Source of the DNA: Siphonodentalium dalli
Taxonomy: Eukaryota; Mollusca; Scaphopoda; Gadilida; Siphonodentaliidae
Reading direction: 5' to 3'
DNA length: 64,000 nucleotides
Assembly: GCA_032622095.1 (NCBI GenBank)
Contig: CP136068.1
Location: 118,533,509-118,597,508, forward strand
Part shown: positions 12,240 to 22,716 of the stretch, one piece after another
How positions within the stretch are numbered: position 1 is the first letter of the stretch
Layout: each line of letters opens with the position of its first letter
Translations under genes and position numbers: made by a program
The notes under the pieces: model-generated
What the model saw: only the letters and a program-made list of their open reading frames with translations
What the model was told of the DNA's origin: nothing
The model's database searches: none

Positions 12240-13647
12240 TAAATCAATGGAAACAGGAACAATACCAGAGGACTGGAAGATGGCTACCGTATGCCCAATC
12301 TTTAAGAAGGGAGACAGAAAAAATCCGGGGAATTACAGGCCGGTCAGTCTGACAAGCATAGTATGCAAGATCATGGAGAAAATAATCAGAGAAAAGCTAG
12401 TGGAGCACATGGAAACAAACAACTTATTTACGAGCCATCAACACGGATTTAGATCAGGACATTCGTGCGTTACATAATTGCTTGAAGTCCAGGATGACTT
12501 TAACAATTATATACAAAACGATCAAAACATAGACGTCTTATATCTGGACTATAGAAAGGCTTTTGACACGGTCCCACATAGAAGATTATTGAAGAAACTA
12601 TATAGCTATAACATCTCTGGGAATGTACACAACTGGATTGAAAGCTTCCTAACTGACCGGAAACAAGCCGTAAGTGTATGCGGAGCCACATCCAGTACAT
12701 CAGAAGTCACGAGTGGAATCCCACAGGGGTCCGTACTAGGACCTGTACTCTTCCTAATCTTTATTAATGACATTACAAACTCCATAAATTGCCAGATCAA
12801 ATTATTTGCCGACGACACAAAGATATACACTAATATAAAAGATGAAGAAGACAGACAGAGATTACAGAACGACTTAAATACCCTATCAGACTGGTCTAAC
12901 AAATGGTTACTCAGATTCAATGCAGCAAAATGTAAAGTACTTCATATTGGCAGAAGCAATCCAGGATACAACTACACACTGAGGGAGGGGAACTTGGATA
13001 TAGCAATACAAACGACTGAAGAAGAGAAAGACATAGGGATTACATTTGACAACAAATTGTCATACGAGCATCATATATCAAACAGTGTCAATAAAGCAAG
13101 CCAACGAATCGGTATGATAAGAAGAACTTTCACCCACATGGACGAAGATATGACCAAAATACTATACAAATCCCTAGTTAGACCGATGGTGGAATATGGA
13201 TCATCCATTTGGAATCCAGCACTCAGGAAGAACAAAATAGCCACAGAAGGAGTCCAGAGAAGAGCATCAAAATTAGTATCCACCCAAGAATTTAAAGAAT
13301 TGGAATATGATGAACGTATAAAGAAACTTGGACTACCAACATTAGAATACCGCAGAGAAAGAAGTGACATGATCCAAATGTATAAAATTCAATCTGAAAC
13401 TGACAAAGTAAAACTCACATCCATGGAGCCTTCACTAGGAACCAAATCTAGAGGCCACAAGAAGAAAATACAGAAACGACTATACACCAACAAAGTAACC
13501 AAAAACAGCTTCATACCACGCTGTACAAACACGTGGAATCAACTCACTGAACTATGCGTAGATGCACCTGATGTCAATACTTTTAAATCAACACTTAACG
13601 ACTCCTGGAGAGGAAGAGAAAACAAGTTCCATTTTAAATTTAACTAA
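12133..13647 (+). pseudogene. LINE reverse transcriptase with one internal stop
   Basis: The frame shows the RT blocks in order: KSPGEDQMHPQILKE, NYRPVSLTSIVCKIMEKI, YLDYRKAFDTVPHRRLLKK, GIPQGSVLGPVLFLIFINDI, FADDTKIYT (the catalytic DD) and KWLLRFNAAKCKVLHIG. After the thumb it ends in the usual C-terminal box (SFIPRCTNTWNQLTEL, APDVNTFKSTL). One in-frame TAA at 12475-12477 interrupts GHSCVT.LLEVQ, exactly where related elements often have glutamine, so it looks like a single CAA-to-TAA change. The rest of the domain is open for 389 codons. Confidence 0.9.
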
Positions 13648-13801
13648 AATACAATGTTTTTAATGGCTGTAAATACTGTGATTTTAATAATGCCACAAGC
13701 ACCACTAATAGTTACACATACGAAACGTTGAGGAACTAACGAAGAGGCCATACAAGCATACCGCTTTCTTCGGCCGAAGATTCAAGGTAAATTCAAGGTA
13801 A

Positions 13802-13968
13802 ATAACTCCGTGAATCAACGTTGGACCGAAATCACGATACCTTCATTTTCAGTAGACTTTAGATGCCAACACGCTAGAGATTTCGAGTTCCTGCTGCCAT
13901 TAGTTTCCGAGTATTTCCAACTAAACGGAAAACGACCCCAAAAGAAAAACAACATACTTCCTTGGTTA
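13802..13968. repeat. Right half of the old repeat split by the LINE
   Basis: Continues the 4300-9529 repeat: ataactccgtgaatcaacgttggaccgaaatcacgatac, then ttcattttcagtagactttagatgcc and the cggaaaacg.cccc..aagaaaaacaa phrase. It ends at the TTA target of the MITE at 13969. Confidence 0.75.
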
Positions 13969-14779
13969 GGGTGGACACACACATGCATGTAATGGCCACA
14001 CCAATAATTGACAACATTGATCACCTGCGCGCGAGCGGTTCATTGTTAACAGGCCAGACAAGTGAGTAGTCATAAGCGAAGTCAAACTCTCTATTATCAG
14101 GACATTTGAGGCCAGTCCAAAACAGGTCGTCTCTAATGGATGTGGAAATTAGTTAAGTCTGTGAGATATCTGGCATTTTATTAATGCACGAACACCAGAA
14201 GCGACACATCTGGTGTATACAGGCTTGATATAGAACATTTTCGACCATGATGCTTGCTTGGCGTGTGGTTTCGAAAGCTTCAAATCGTTAAGGGACTTAG
14301 TTGAATGTATCGGTCGGAATAATCTGGGCAAAAAGGTACAATATAATATGTTTTACTTAAATAGCTCAGAGTTAGCCACCCCACCTTGTAGCGTTCTGGA
14401 TCATATATAGCCTCAAGTCGGGGATCATATAGCCCCTGCGTAAGAAATCCTGATAATATCTCCTATCATATTGGGGATCATAGCCCCTGCGTTGGGGAAA
14501 TCCTGGGGCCCATCACCTGTATAAAACTCAAGAGAAGACTGACAATGATTTAAACATAAAGTCCAACATTTGGGTTATCGCGCGAACAATTATTTTAAGC
14601 GGCCTGACGACTTCGTTCAGTCAATGGCTCTCTGTACGCTCAGCGCTTGGCCCACTGTGGTCAAACAAAGCCGCAATGATTGGGTTGTCAACGGACACAT
14701 ATTACATGGTCTGTATGATCCATGTAAAACGCCAAATACACGATAATTACAGAGATTACATGCATCTGTGTATCCACCC
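13969..14779 (-). mobile_element. PIF/Harbinger-type MITE, copy 1 (811 bp)
   Basis: Inverted termini begin GGGTGGA.ACACACATGCATGTAAT and are flanked on both sides by TTA, the target duplication typical of PIF/Harbinger. The host repeat reads cttccttggTTAcaccatgg in other copies, so the empty site can be read. Copy 2 at 31244-32538 matches in the opposite orientation: the right end here equals the left end there. No transposase is present. The centre holds repeated 'ggggatcatagcccctgcg' phrases. The frame at 14149-14331 is not credible. Confidence 0.8.
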
Positions 14780-14782
14780 TTA

Positions 14783-15100
14783 CACCATGAAAGTTTAATT
14801 ATGGAGTCACACGAAGCAATCTTAATTGTTTTTCAACTATGGCTAAATTAATTCATTATGATTGTCAAACCCCTAGAAATATTTGACCTTTTGCAATTTA
14901 CGCGCCGGCTTTGTGTCATCCAATCAGCGGCGAGCTTACCTGTGTTATTTGAAGTGCCAGTACTAGAGCATTTAGCATTGGGCTAAAGTGACAGAGTAAT
15001 AGTTACAGGGATGGATCGAAACAGGTAAGTTAAGAGGGTAAATATGATGTATTAACTTGTATTAGTTCTCTATATAAACTAGGGCTTAAATTACACCGTC
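14783..15100 (+). other. Spacer with CCAAT-like motif and a possible short first exon
   Basis: Mostly plain AT-rich sequence. It contains catccaatcagcgg at about 14918, and at 15011 an ATG (ATGGATCGAAACAG) immediately followed by a gtaagt donor. This looks like a first coding exon of four codons plus two bases, but no downstream exon in a matching phase was recognised, so it may be chance. Confidence 0.2.
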
Positions 15101-15559
15101 ACATGATCACTTAGTTTCCAAAGGAGACAAGAACGTTTCTGCAACAACACAGAAAAGAGCTGACGAAAATAGCCGATAGTAGAATTCATATCGCGATAGT
15201 AGAACTCATATCGATCAAAAAAGATAATTCTTTTTGAAAAATTGTGGAGGTGGATTTCTTGGTGAGTTTTGATTAGAAGTCTTCTCAGACAAAAAGAAAA
15301 GAACCAATTGCACGAGCTAGTCCAACGTGAGTAAATGCTAGTCCAACTAGAGTAAATTGTACAATTGTTAGATTTCAACCACTCAACGATCATGGTCCGC
15401 AACCAATTCCTCAGTTCACGAAAATGCTGAATTTTTTCAAATCCATAAAAATTTGCTGTCAGAATGCTGTCAAAAGGCAATTTAAAACTAACAGAAGATT
15501 AGAAGTGTAAACTGCATCCGAGGCGTTAATATATCAGAGCTCACAAACAAATCAACATC

Positions 15560-15715
15560 TTTAAAACAAAAGAAGCAAATTTTAAATAAAAAAGGAGGAT
15601 CTTTACCACTACACCTCTACTTGGTAAAGCAGTCTCTGGAATACTTCGCGGTTAATGATGAAGAAATGGTTGCGGTTCCCTTCAGACTGTTGGACAATAT
15701 TAAAAGATGAATAAT
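15560..15715 (+). pseudogene. Possible small basic capsid-associated protein fragment (Polinton)
   Basis: An open stretch of about 45 codons reads NKKGGSLPL, then EEMVAVPFRLLDNIKR and a stop. A KGG-hydrophobic segment followed by a short 'V-P-x-x-x-L' tail is reminiscent of the adenovirus pX-type proteins in Polintons. A second Gly-rich stretch (CGGGFLG) sits at about 15245. The call depends mainly on the neighbouring integrase and capsid genes. Confidence 0.3.
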
Positions 15716-16039
15716 AGGATTGATTAATCCCCAATTACCAACCTAATCCGCAAATTGCAAATATTTTCAAAACTCAACAGATAATTGAAAAATGAAACAT
15801 TTTGATTCTCAACGATTCACACCAATGAAAGATATAAAGGCAGAATATTCAAAAACTAAAATTAACAGACAGGATAACACCAACGGCGGCTGTTAAGAGC
15901 AGAAGTAAACTGGGATCGATACTAAATGAACAATTATCTAAAATTTCTCTGATCCGAAGAAAGTTGGGAGTCGTGGCGGTGTAAAGAAACTGTTGACGGA
16001 GCGAAAAAACAAAACAAGAAAATACAACTCATAGATGTG

Positions 16040-16920
16040 AAGAAATGGCTACAAGGGCAGTCGACATATACTTACACAAACCAATCATTCGAAAATACCA
16101 GCGTAGAAAGACTTTTGTAGCTGGAATTGACATTGGCATGCAAATTTAGCCGATCTTCAGAATTTAAAGAAGCATAACGATAATTACAGATATCTGTTAT
16201 GTGCGATAGTTGTTTTTCTCCCAAAATTTGCATGGGTACTACCGATCCATGATAAATCTGGACAAACTTTTGATCGAATCATTCAGGAAAATGTTGAGAT
16301 CGTCAAAACGTGAACCAAAATCATTCCAAGCTGAAAACGATTGTGAATTAAAAAACAAAAGGTTTCGGAAATTTCCAGGATAAGAAAGTATCCATTTCTC
16401 CACAACTGAGACACCAGAGACTGAAACAAGTATAGTGGAGCGATGTCAATTACCTATAAAAACTCTTATGTGGAAGTAGTTTTAGACACAATAAAACATT
16501 GAGATATATTGATGTTTCTCAAGACTTGATCGATTCTTACAACAAAAGTTATCACCGAAGCATTAAATCGAAACCACCCGAAGTTACTTTGAAAACTGAA
16601 AATAAAAGGAAACTAAGTTGAACATTGGTGACTTGGTTCGTATGAACGAAACCAAAAGAATATTTGAAAACCATTATTTACCAATCTGGACTTTTATAAA
16701 ACTAATCCAATAACATACAACGTTTCTGATCTCGAAGTTGCAGATATAGGTGGACCATTTTACAAACATGAGATCAAGCGTATAACAGACAGTAAGGTGT
16801 ATGAATCAGAATCAGCTGTTGACAGAAGAACGAGGAGAGAAGGACGAAATACAATACAAGAAATTAAGTTCATTGGATTGGATACCCTAAAAAGTTTGAC
16901 AGTTGGATTCCAGCTTCAAA
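16040..16920 (+). pseudogene. Polinton integrase relic (F54H12.3-like) with chromo-like C-terminus
   Basis: Frame pieces carry the signature of the retroviral-type integrase of Polintons. There is a basic lead (RKYQRRKTFVAGIDIG), a core with YRYLLC and FAWVLPIHDKSG at about 16180-16260, an IVERCQLPIKTLMW piece near 16430 where ERFNRTLK-type sequence is expected, SYNKSYHRSIKSKP at about 16536, and a GDLVRMNETK segment near 16630. Near 16780-16915 follow KHEIKRITDSKVYE, DRRTRR and, in another frame, a W-I-G-Y-P...SW box typical of a chromodomain. Frames shift near 16146, 16300-16440 and 16850, so no integrase can be made. The enzyme family joins element ends to host DNA. Confidence 0.75.
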
Positions 16921-17189
16921 CTTAGTATAAAAACAAAAGTCATCATGTCTCAAACTCATTCAGATTCGATTAATCTCGAGGAACCATCACAATTTCCGTT
17001 CTGTGGTGAAAAAGTTGCTTCAGAACCAAGTCACATACTTCACGCAGATAACTATTATTTACACCATTATTATTACAGCTATTGTACATATCAGTTGCCA
17101 TAGTACAAACAAAGAATTGTGGCTTATTCTGTTAAGTAGCGCTCTGTGATACATTCTACCATCACCTGGACTGAAGTTATTGAAAAATA

Positions 17190-17935
17190 CTGAGAAAAAA
17201 TTAATTCATTCAACGTAACGCGCACGAGTGGTAGTTCAGTGTCACTTTATCCTGACAACTCCCAATACTGTTTCACAGTGAAACTACCAAGAACTATACA
17301 TATTGATAAAGAGCTTTGGGAAGTCGCAATGGTTGAACTAATTGTACCATCAGAAACACAACATTATTGGAGATGCTTCCATAATATAAATGAAGAGTTC
17401 TGTTTTAAGAATTTTATCATACCTGCACAAGCTACCAATAAGTGATGTAGTAATTTCAAAACCAGAAAATGGTAATGAATTGAAAATACCAGCAGTAGAA
17501 TACACTGGTGGATCACAACCAATAGTTATACCAAAGTAGGTCTTGTATTCCCCAGACCTCTTTTGGACAAACTTGATTATAGAACAAAATCAAACACTCA
17601 CATTTGCCACTCCTTCGATAACATTTCCATATGGAGTTGATTTGAATGCTGAACATAATCATTTGTTTGTTTATTCTGATGTTGCTGAATATACAATTGT
17701 TATTGATGTTGAGGCACCGACATTACGAGTGACATCTTTCGAGATTAAAAAAATACATGATGGTCAACATGTTATCACGAATTCAAAAACTTACATTAAT
17801 TACCATTATCAAAGTCTAAATTCGATACCTTAAATGTGTATATAACGCGATACCGGCAAACCAAATATGTTTTTCGGTGGAAAGTCCATGGTAAAGTTGC
17901 ATTTCCGACGCCAACGTAATATGTATTTATGATTA
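17190..17935 (+). pseudogene. Polinton-associated capsid-region protein relic (YPDN/WEV family)
   Basis: Two open pieces (17239-17445 and 17543-17833) belong to one gene. The first has LYPDNSQYCFTVKLPR, then an I-x-x-x-x-WEVAMVE box. The second has HNHLFVYSDV and VEAPTLRV, followed in shifted frames near 17850-17915 by a short K-L-H-F-R motif. This series is familiar from uncharacterised invertebrate proteins encoded next to Polinton integrases. The biochemical role is not known to me; a virion component is plausible. At least two frame breaks occur, at about 17445-17540 and after 17833. Confidence 0.6.
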
Positions 17936-18125
17936 TCCCCGTTTATAGAGGTGTGAAAAGGGAATTGGTTCACTTTTCAAATCTGCAATGAGATCTGTAG
18001 CAGCGTTTTCTGAAACATATTGGTAGGAGTGCTAAACAACAAGTACTCACACATGGAATTTCTGTTGTCGCAGATATCATTCATCGTGGTAAAAGTCCAA
18101 AATAAGTATTTTGAATACAAGGTTA
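17936..18125 (+). pseudogene. Polinton pVI-like minor capsid protein fragment
   Basis: After the previous gene a short frame gives YRG, then KRG-type glycine and GSLFKSAMRSVAAF. A shifted frame adds SAKQQVLTHGISVVADI and HRGKSP. A G-x-G-x-x-F-K-S segment followed by 'T.G..V..D...GKS' resembles the pVI-like minor capsid proteins placed between the penton-region gene and the hexon gene in Polintons. The fragment is short and frame-broken, so the call leans on position. Confidence 0.45.
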
Positions 18126-18279
18126 AGATGCATTGGCATTTTTTGAAAAGGAAACTATAAAGAACATATCAGCATCAAAATGCATAAATATATATCAACA
18201 CACAGTCTTTGAAAAATTATTCTACTAGCAAACAAGTTAGAAGTAAGTGGAATAGAGCATATGTGACAAAACCAAAACG

Positions 18280-19000
18280 ATCTCTCGATATCTTTGATCA
18301 ATCAGGATGATGCAAAATGGATCATGCGAATGTAAAAGGTCCGAGTTAGATGCGTCTGATATTCCACCAACAATGATCACCAACAAATGTTGGAATCACA
18401 ATGGATAGAAAATCATCTGTTTTATTCTATTGAGTAATTCTGCACCAGTAGACTTTATAATTTGCACCTCAAACTGAAAAATGGACAGCTGTGAATCAAT
18501 CATATTTATATATACAATTCAAAATCACAAAAGATGGAACGAACTTAGATGGTGCTACAGAAATTGCGCCTGTTAACAACTTCTTTCATAGCATGTTCAG
18601 TTGTTCGACATTTACCTAAATAACAAACATGTAACGCGAATGCACATACCTATCCTTATCGAGCCTGCATGGAAAATCACTTGGCATATTCGGGTGAATG
18701 CAAAGAAAAAAAAATCAACTTACCACACTAAAAATGTGATATCGGAAAACACTAAAGCTGGTCATAATGCTGGATTGAAATCTCACAAAGCGATCATAGC
18801 AGGCAATTAAATGGTAGACTTGTGTGGTGGTTTACACACATACATATTTCTTCAAGAGAAATACTTACCAAAATGGAGTTGAGATAAGAACTCGTTTCAA
18901 TGGAGCAAGTTCAAAATTCTCCCTAATGGGTGATATCAGGTTAGGGCTTCAGTTTGCTGCAGGTCTAGTTTTAGTGATCAACGTGATAGTCTATGCTGAG
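18280..19000 (+). pseudogene. Polinton hexon-like capsid protein relic (F54H12.2-like)
   Basis: Pieces in several frames follow the hexon-like family: YIQFKITKDGTNLDGATEI followed by PVNNFFHSMF at about 18505-18598, FDIYLNNKHVTR at 18603-18640, and, downstream in the frame at 18824-19051, NGVEIRTRFNGASSKFSLMG. The family forms the icosahedral capsid shell of Polinton/adintovirus-like agents. Perhaps half of the usual length can be traced. Many stops lie between the pieces, so it is a dead relic. The coding trace fades after about 19000. Confidence 0.65.
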
Positions 19001-19054
19001 TTCGATACTCAAATTGAAACCTGTAAAGCATATTGTGAACTTAATTATTGATGA

Positions 19055-19965
19055 AATGTATTACCAAATGTATATATGTTCATTACATTACCTATTATTT
19101 AATTGTAAATATGTTCACAGAATTACCAAATGTTGATTGTAAATATGATGTTAATATCATCATTAGTTGTAAATATGTTGATTCTTAATTATAAATAGAA
19201 GTTATGTTCTTGAAAATAGTGTCTGTTGTTGAGGATCATCTTCGGCAAAGTCGATTAAGATCTTAATTCACAAAAAAAAGAAACAAATTATTTCTAAAAG
19301 TAAAGAAAATTTCAAAAATACATAGAAGTGGTTTCTCAAAGGTCCGTGAATTTAACATACAAACCAAGCCCCTTAGAATTCACCATTTGTCTACGTTGCC
19401 ATACATCGATCCTGTTCTTTGTTATGATGTGAGTCATCCATGTATCGGATCAGTGGGACTTGTTGTTATGGAAGGCTCTTTCCTGGGCAGTGTATGACAC
19501 ACATGCGAAGTCTCCTCAACCTTTCACTGCTCTCTCAAAGTTGTGGGCTTCAAACCCTAACACTTTCATGACATAGAGTACATGCGATGTAGTCTGGGTC
19601 GGTACAACAGAACTGTTGTTGCATGCAGCGGCAATTCTTCTGCAGAGGAAGATTTGGTTCAGGGCACAGGAGCAACTCCGACATGATACGAATTTTTTTC
19701 TAGGGAAAAGTTTTATTACGGTTCAATGGGAATGAGGGGGAATTATAATTCATCAAGACACCGTATCCAGTTGTCTTGTAATAAAACATAAAAACGGCCC
19801 TTTTTCAGGGCCACCCAAAAAATCTCGTAAAGACGAGTCTTACATAACAGTATGCATTTCACAACGTTTCGTCTTCGAATATATTTGAATAATTTCCCTT
19901 TTGTTAAAAATGCACTGGTAAAGTAACACATTTTGCTAATGTCCCGACTTCTCGGTTTTTCTTCT
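19055..19965. other. AT-rich spacer, nothing recognised
   Basis: Begins with short near-repeats of 'aattgtaaatatgttgat' (19090-19190). No protein motif, terminal repeat or RNA gene was seen. Frames are short and lack support. Confidence 0.4.
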
Positions 19966-20079
19966 AAATGTACAGCGAAGGAGAACGCCTTTTACCTATT
20001 TCACTGTCCTTAAAAGCCGAGAACTCGAATTGTTCGCGAACTGTGTTACTTTTCTGTCAAAATAGGTTGCCTCATGGGG

Positions 20080-20340
20080 AATCTGGGCCACACTCAGTCG
20101 GCAATCTGTGTCGCCCCTGCCTCGATGGTACTCTGTGCCACTCCGGCCTCGATGTCACTCTGGGACATCCTGACTCGGCTGACACTTTGGGCCACCCCGA
20201 CCTCGTTGGCATTCTGGGCCACCCCTGCTCTCGATGGCACTCTGGGCCATGCCCTAGATGGCACTCTGGGCCCATCTTCGGCGGTCAGTCTGGCACACCC
20301 CTGGCCTCGTGGTCACTCTGGGGCATGTATCAGAGTGTCC
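20080..20340 (+). repeat. GC-rich 27-bp minisatellite with accidental open frames
   Basis: Imperfect tandem units of about 27 bp follow the pattern cactctgggccaccccgacctcgatgg, roughly ten units. Because 27 is divisible by three, open frames run through on both strands with a periodic GHPD- or GPECH-like peptide. The sequence is much richer in GC than its surroundings. There is no sign of a start, a splice site or homology to a known protein, so the frames at 19968-20384 and 20072-20376 are treated as by-products of the repeat. Confidence 0.65.
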
Positions 20341-20919
20341 AGAAGCCCAGGTATGGGTCAGAGTGCCCACCGATGAGGGGATAGGATAGGATAATTTATT
20401 TACAACATACACATGAATAATACAATGACAGTAACATATAATAATATAAATGCTGTATATATTGTTGGGGGTTAGCTTAGCCCTATCGGGCTGTCTTCCT
20501 GCTACCCCATAAAACAAGTATCACTATAATTATTTGCATAGATGGCTTGTATTTTTATCCACGCATACGTACAGACTACATGTATTATCGTGTATAAAAC
20601 TAACTAGAAACTAGTTTTGGGGCATATCACAGACAAGTATTGATGTGGTTGTGAGACAATCCAGACGAATTGTAAGATACCGCCGTCTTTAGTTAAGTAA
20701 GATAGGAATGATCTATATATATCGCTGGAAAGTCTTTTTTGTTTTGTTTGTTGAGTGAGGTGTTGGGATATTCACATTAACAGTATTAGATATATGTAAT
20801 ATTTATATGTATGTTAGTGTCGAGAACAATTATGATTTTGCATCGAGTATAACAATGAATATTCATATTATTTATAGAGCACAGTCGGGGCATCCTTTGT
20901 TTTTACAGCGTACATTTTC

Positions 20920-21615
20920 TTAGTAATTTCTAAGCATTGCTATCTGTAAGCGCTTCTTCAACGTGTGCCTGCTTTGGTAAGATGTATAGTCTTTTTCCAT
21001 GTTGTTCCATGTTGTGGGGTAGGCGTGGTGTGGCAATTTACCTGACCAGTCAGTTCTAGGTAGTTCTAACAGTACGGGATTCGGGTGTCTTTGTGTTGAT
21101 TTTGCTCGTTTATTGTACATCATTCCAAAAGACACAGGCAGGCGGTTATAACACCAGTCATGTATGCAAATGGAGGAATTGAGGGTGTGTAAGTCATATA
21201 TTTTCAAGATATTCTCTCTTTTAAAGAGTGGATCTGTGTGACTCCTATACTTCTTATTGCATAGTATACGCATTGCTCTTTTTTGTAATAGGAATATTTT
21301 CTTGACTTCCGGAACATGACCCCATATTTGGATACCATAAACTAAGTGGCTTTGAATCAGTGCATAGTACAATGTTTTCAATGCTTTACTTGGGAAAAAA
21401 TGTTTCACCTTATTGATGCAGTAGATTGCATGTGATAATTTGGAGCAGATTATGGATATGTGCTTTTTGAATGTCAAGTTCTCATCAATGTGAATACCTA
21501 GAAATTTTGCCGATGATTCATGTCCAAGATTCCCTATTCGGTTCAATTGAGTGTTATTTAGCTTTAATTTCAAAGTATTCCACTTTTGATCATTGTTTTG
21601 GGGGTGTAAAAGCAT
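20920..21615 (-). pseudogene. LINE RT C-terminal region
   Basis: MLLHPQNNDQKWNTLKLKLN is followed by KFLGIHIDENLTFKKHIS, the usual 'FLG..ID..L.W..HI' box after the RT palm. Then come KALKTLYYALIQSHLVYGIQ with IWGH and KRAMRILCNKKYRSHTDPLF, as in Jockey/CR1-type elements. The frame is intact to a stop at 20920. It connects upstream through 21616-21756 to the YADD motif, with a stop between. Confidence 0.85.
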
Positions 21616-21679
21616 GTAGTTGCTTTTATTAATATTAATTGAGAGTTTATTACAGCAGCACCAGTCTGATACATTGGCT

Positions 21680-22438
21680 AATTCATTGTTGACGTAACTT
21701 TGTACTCATTCGCCATCTTTACCGCTTGTAAACAGTGTTGTGTCATCGGCATACGATAAAATGTCTATTGTTGTAGAATTTACCATATCATTCACGTATA
21801 TTAAGAAAATAATCGGCCCAAGAATTTAGCCTTGGGGGGACCCCGCAGGAAGTGTTCATAAGGTTAGAAGTAGTCCCACCATATTCAACGTATTGCCTCC
21901 GCTCATTCAAATAACTATGGAACCATGACATTGTTGCACCCCTGATGCCATAGTGTTCCAGTTTCGATATCAGTATGTCGTGGTCGATCGTATCGAATGC
22001 TTTAGATAAATCAATAAATACAGCTAAGGTGGAATCCCGTGTCGGTTTATCATTATTTTTAACGAGATGGTCTAGAAGGTGCAACATCGGGTGAAAAGTT
22101 GAGTGATTTGGTCTAAATCAATATTCGTGTTTATACAAGATTTCATGTTCATTTAGAAAATCTACTAGTCGTTTTTGCATTATTTTTTCAAGTAGTTTAG
22201 AGAACGATGGCAGGATACTGATTGGGCGGTAGTTTGTTATTTCCTTTGAGTTATTTATTTTAGGAATGGGGACTACTTTGGAAACTTTCATTTTAGCTGG
22301 GAATATTCCCTGTTCGAACGATAGATTAAATATATGCTTAAGTGGTGTGGCTATTGTGAAGATACTCTCTTTCATAAGTGCGGTCGATATGCCGTTGTAA
22401 TCTTTGCTCATTTTCCCTTTCATAGTATAGCATGTCAA
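21680..22438 (-). pseudogene. LINE reverse transcriptase core, broken
   Basis: Minus-strand pieces give KGKMSKDYNGISTALMKES, KVVPIPKINNSKEITNYRPI with SILPSFSKLLEKIM, FIDLSKAFDTIDHDILISKL (first catalytic aspartate) and SYLNERRQYVEYGG. The catalytic YADDTTLFTSGKDGE lies at about 21700-21760. A stop interrupts after LYKHEY (22118). Near 21825-21835 a frameshift plus an in-frame TAA break the P-Q-G box, and another stop follows GKDGE. All catalytic aspartates can be read, but no continuous protein exists. Confidence 0.85.
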
Positions 22439-22716
22439 TATTATTTCCTGTATCGATGTAGGTTCGATTTCGAGTGCGTTTATTATTTGCCTGTCTCGAA
22501 GATAATCAGTGAAATTTGCATCGTTTTCAAGGTGTATGGAGTTGCTGGTGTTTCGACCGATTTTTGAAAAGTAGTCATTGAATTTTTCGGCTATTATGTT
22601 CGGGTCAGATAGCTCTGTATCGTTATCATTAAGTGTGTTTTTTTTATATCATTCTTATTTTTTTCTAGGCTATCGCAGTAATAATTATTTTTACATTTCC
22701 TTATTAGTTTATTGTA

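Larger units (their letters stand above)
9530..13801 (+). mobile_element. Decayed non-LTR retrotransposon (CR1/L2/Jockey-type LINE), nearly full length
   Basis: The element carries ORF1 with a PHD-like finger, an apurinic-type endonuclease and a reverse transcriptase on the plus strand. The 3' end is the short tandem tail attcaaggta twice. The host repeat breaks off at 9529 (aagggcca) and resumes at 13802 (ataactccgtg). At 8400 the same repeat reads straight through (aaaagggccataactccgtg), which fixes the insertion site. A ~70-bp segment in the leader is tandemly duplicated (9658-9725 and 9736-9790, 'gggtgagatagagattgctctg'). Frameshifts near 10410-10430, 11700-11754 and 12130, plus a stop at 12475, show that the copy is dead. 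Confidence 0.9.
15100..19050 (+). mobile_element. Polinton/Maverick (adintovirus-like) relic, heavily decayed
   Basis: Within 4 kb on the plus strand are, in order: possible basic small capsid-protein fragments, a retroviral-type integrase with C-terminal chromo-like segment, a Polinton-associated protein with a YPDN...WEV motif, a pVI-like fragment, and a hexon-like capsid fragment. Every one is broken by stops and frameshifts. The set and order match Polinton/adintovirus gene islands. In C. elegans the related F54H12.2 and F54H12.3 genes are also neighbours. No DNA polymerase B, ATPase or protease was recognised, and terminal repeats were not found. The boundaries are therefore estimates set by the first and last recognisable fragments. 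Confidence 0.75.

Noticed and set aside
15091-15480. 129-codon minus-strand frame
   Set aside because: It is antisense to the Polinton relic and has no recognised motif.
19968-20384. 138-codon frame with repeated GHPD
   Set aside because: Produced by a 27-bp minisatellite. The frame on the opposite strand is equally open, and no homology is evident.
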